From assembly GCF_000685075.1 (NCBI RefSeq), contig NZ_BAYD01000007.1, forward strand, positions 62,001 to 126,000: a stretch of 64,000 nucleotides of DNA. Direction: 5' to 3'. The position numbers and the translations under genes are program-made. The stretch is from Paraburkholderia oxyphila NBRC 105797. Its GTDB lineage: Bacteria > Pseudomonadota > Gammaproteobacteria > Burkholderiales > Burkholderiaceae. This document shows, one piece after another, positions 62,580 through 64,000 of the stretch (position 1 is its first letter; the number at the start of each line of letters is the position of its first letter). The notes under the pieces were generated by a model. It had not been told where the DNA came from. It saw only the letters and a program-made list of their open reading frames with translations, and made no database searches.

Positions 62580-63788
62580 TTAGTCGATGATGAGCGACGC
62601 GAACTCGCGGCGTCGCCAGAATTTGCGCAGGTCGCCGCGCTTGGCGGTGAGCGTGACCGAGCCGGTGTCGCCGCACAGCGTGAGGCTGAGTTCGGCCAGC
62701 TCGCGGGCCTCGAGGGCGGCGAGCGCGGGCGCGAACCAGTCGCGCTCGAGCTGCGCGAACGCCGCGTTCCAGCGGCCCCAGTCCTGCTGGATATAGGCGG
62801 CGGAGAACGGGTCGATTTCGACGAGCGTGGCGCCGTTTGCGTGCGTGCCAGCGTTTGCAGCGCCGTTTGGCGCGCTGATCCGTGCATTGTTCGGTGCAAT
62901 GCCGGGCGCCGCGCTCGTCGGTGCGCCAGCCGATGCGGCAAGCGCACTGAACGTCTCGGGCGCCGCGCCCAGCTCGGCGCCGGCGGCGAGCGCGAGCCCG
63001 CGCGTGGCGGCCGCGTCCGAGCGCACGCGCGAGAAGGCCCGCTTGACCGGGCGCAGCGCGCCTTGCGCGTGGAACCAGATCGAGTTGACGGCGGGCAGGC
63101 CGCGCGCCTCGCGCGCTTCGTTGACGGGATGCTCGAACCAGGCCATCTGCACCTCGTTCTGCACCTTCATCCATGCGCGCGAGCGCTGGCCCGACTGCGC
63201 CTCGTGCGGCAGCCAGATTTCGATGTTGCGCCCGCTCGCGCGCAGCGGCGAGGCGCCCGCGAGCGTGCCGAACTGCTCGCTCGACAGGTACCAGCGCTGG
63301 GGCGTGGGCGCTTCGATGCGCACGCCCAGTTCTTCGATGAGGGGCCGCGCGACTGCGTAGAGCGCGGCGGCATCGGCGTCGGCGAGTTCGAGCGAGGCGG
63401 GGTCGATCAGCACCAGATGGTCGTGCGCGATGCGCACGTGCACGGGCTGGACGCAGGCCCAGATGGCGTCGCCGGGCGTGCCGCCGTCTGCGAGCAGCAT
63501 CCACGGCGCGAGCGGGGCTTCGTCGTCGGCTGCGCTGCTTGTGCCGCTTGATGCGGTCGTGCCGGCCGGGGTGGCCGCCTGCGGCGCGGCCGCTCCGAAC
63601 GCTCGCGCAACCCAGCGCTCGTGCGGCAAGGTGCGCTGGAAATCCTCGCCGATTGTCTGTTCGCCAAGGCTCGCGCGCGCGACCAGTTTCGAGAGGGCTG
63701 GATATTCGAGTCCGGCGAGGGCGGTAGAGGCCGCCGTCGCGGACGGCAGCGCAAACGGCACGAGGAGATGGAGACGATCGACAGGCAT
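62580..63788 (-). CDS. conserved protein, RpfE-like
   Basis: The 402-residue product is a hypothetical protein conserved next to recJ in beta- and gammaproteobacteria. It resembles the 'RpfE-type' proteins named from the Xanthomonas rpf region, which also contains recJ, prfB and lysS. That assignment rests on synteny and memory, so it is tentative. Visible features are an N-terminal MPVDRLHLLVPFALPSATAA and PWMLLADGGTPGDAIWACVQPVHVRIAHDHLVLID, then a tryptophan-rich region (EVQMAWFEHPVNEAREA...NSIWFHAQG). An Ala/Gly-rich insertion lies around residues 275-310, and the C-terminal region is FSAAYIQQDWGRWNAAFAQLERDWFAPALAAL. The ATG at 63788 is preferred because a TACAAT -10 (63804-63799) lies just upstream; MRTI at 63800 is the alternative. 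Function unknown. Confidence 0.75.
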   Translation of the reverse strand: MPVDRLHLLVPFALPSATAASTALAGLEYPALSKLVARASLGEQTIGEDFQRTLPHERWVARAFGAAAPQAATPAGTTASSGTSSAADDEAPLAPWMLLADGGTPGDAIWACVQPVHVRIAHDHLVLIDPASLELADADAAALYAVARPLIEELGVRIEAPTPQRWYLSSEQFGTLAGASPLRASGRNIEIWLPHEAQSGQRSRAWMKVQNEVQMAWFEHPVNEAREARGLPAVNSIWFHAQGALRPVKRAFSRVRSDAAATRGLALAAGAELGAAPETFSALAASAGAPTSAAPGIAPNNARISAPNGAANAGTHANGATLVEIDPFSAAYIQQDWGRWNAAFAQLERDWFAPALAALEARELAELSLTLCGDTGSVTLTAKRGDLRKFWRRREFASLIID

Positions 63789-64000
63789 GATGGTGCGCAT
63801 TGTACTTCGGCCCAGGTGGCGCCTGGGTGCGGCACGAGCCATGCGCGGTCCCGGGCGTGCGTTGCGGCAAGGGGTAGCTGCGGGCGCCGAAGCGCAGGAA
63901 ATTCGCAGGAGATCGACAAGAGCGCCATAGAAATCAGCGACTTATCGGCAACAATCCGGGCACCCGGGCGTGTAATCCGCATCCAACGGAAGGAGCCGGG
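63789..64000. other. gap at right edge with likely 5' region of a plus-strand gene
   Basis: No gene is complete here. A TACAAT (63804-63799, minus strand) is the probable -10 of the RpfE-like gene. The window ends in GGAAGGAG (63988-63995), a strong ribosome site suggesting that a plus-strand gene starts just outside. Confidence 0.5.

Noticed and set aside
62532..63551. A 339-codon plus-strand open frame opposite the RpfE-like gene
   Set aside because: No protein-like pattern; the minus-strand product has conserved-looking Trp-rich segments and fits the conserved gene order.

Overview
The window is a high-GC (about 65%) chromosomal segment from a betaproteobacterium of the order Burkholderiales, most likely Burkholderia, Paraburkholderia or Caballeronia. 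This is judged from codon bias, an argA-yggX pair, a phasin (polyhydroxyalkanoate metabolism), a pyruvate dehydrogenase operon whose E3 subunit carries its own lipoyl domain, a complete isc iron-sulfur operon, and glnA-ntrB-ntrC. It is dense housekeeping sequence. No insertion sequence, prophage, CRISPR array or rRNA was seen. Genus is inference; no database comparison was possible.

Layout. 1-8.3 kb: a truncated ProP-like transporter, a gene-free stretch with a candidate small RNA, then argA-yggX (minus) divergent from the large helicase gene hrpA (plus). 8.4-13.1 kb: a beta-propeller protein, a fatty acid hydroxylase/sterol desaturase, an EI24/CysZ-like membrane protein, a CinA-like protein and a rhodanese. 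13.2-18 kb: a nitrogen-control block with a sigma-54 promoter and NtrC-like sites, glnA, ntrB and ntrC. 18-28.8 kb: an S9 peptidase, exonuclease III, a short-chain dehydrogenase with a degenerate active site, an HCCA-isomerase-like protein, a nitronate monooxygenase divergent from padR across a 34-bp perfect palindrome, initiator tRNA, a YgeA-like racemase, dinB with an SOS box, and a CodA-like deaminase.

28.8-42.2 kb: prlC, folD, a FixLJ-type two-component pair divergent from aceE-aceF-lpdA (pyruvate dehydrogenase). 42.3-49.8 kb: a phasin, a PBP7-type endopeptidase, a compact two-gene locus that looks like an autoregulated toxin-antitoxin module, an IclR regulator divergent from lutA-lutB (no lutC nearby), and a small membrane protein. 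49.8-56.7 kb: a low-molecular-weight phosphatase and iscR-iscS-iscU-iscA-hscB-hscA-fdx-iscX, with tandem IscR boxes at the promoter and an internal terminator-like hairpin. 56.7-64 kb (minus): a glycine-zipper protein, lysS, prfB with its programmed +1 frameshift, recJ and an RpfE-like protein.

The most interesting regions are the 45.06-45.93 kb putative toxin-antitoxin operon (palindrome on the -35 box, near-leaderless first gene, strong ribosome site on the second), the argA/hrpA divergence where one palindromic TATAAT serves both strands with almost no leader, and the candidate structured RNA at 1573-1734.
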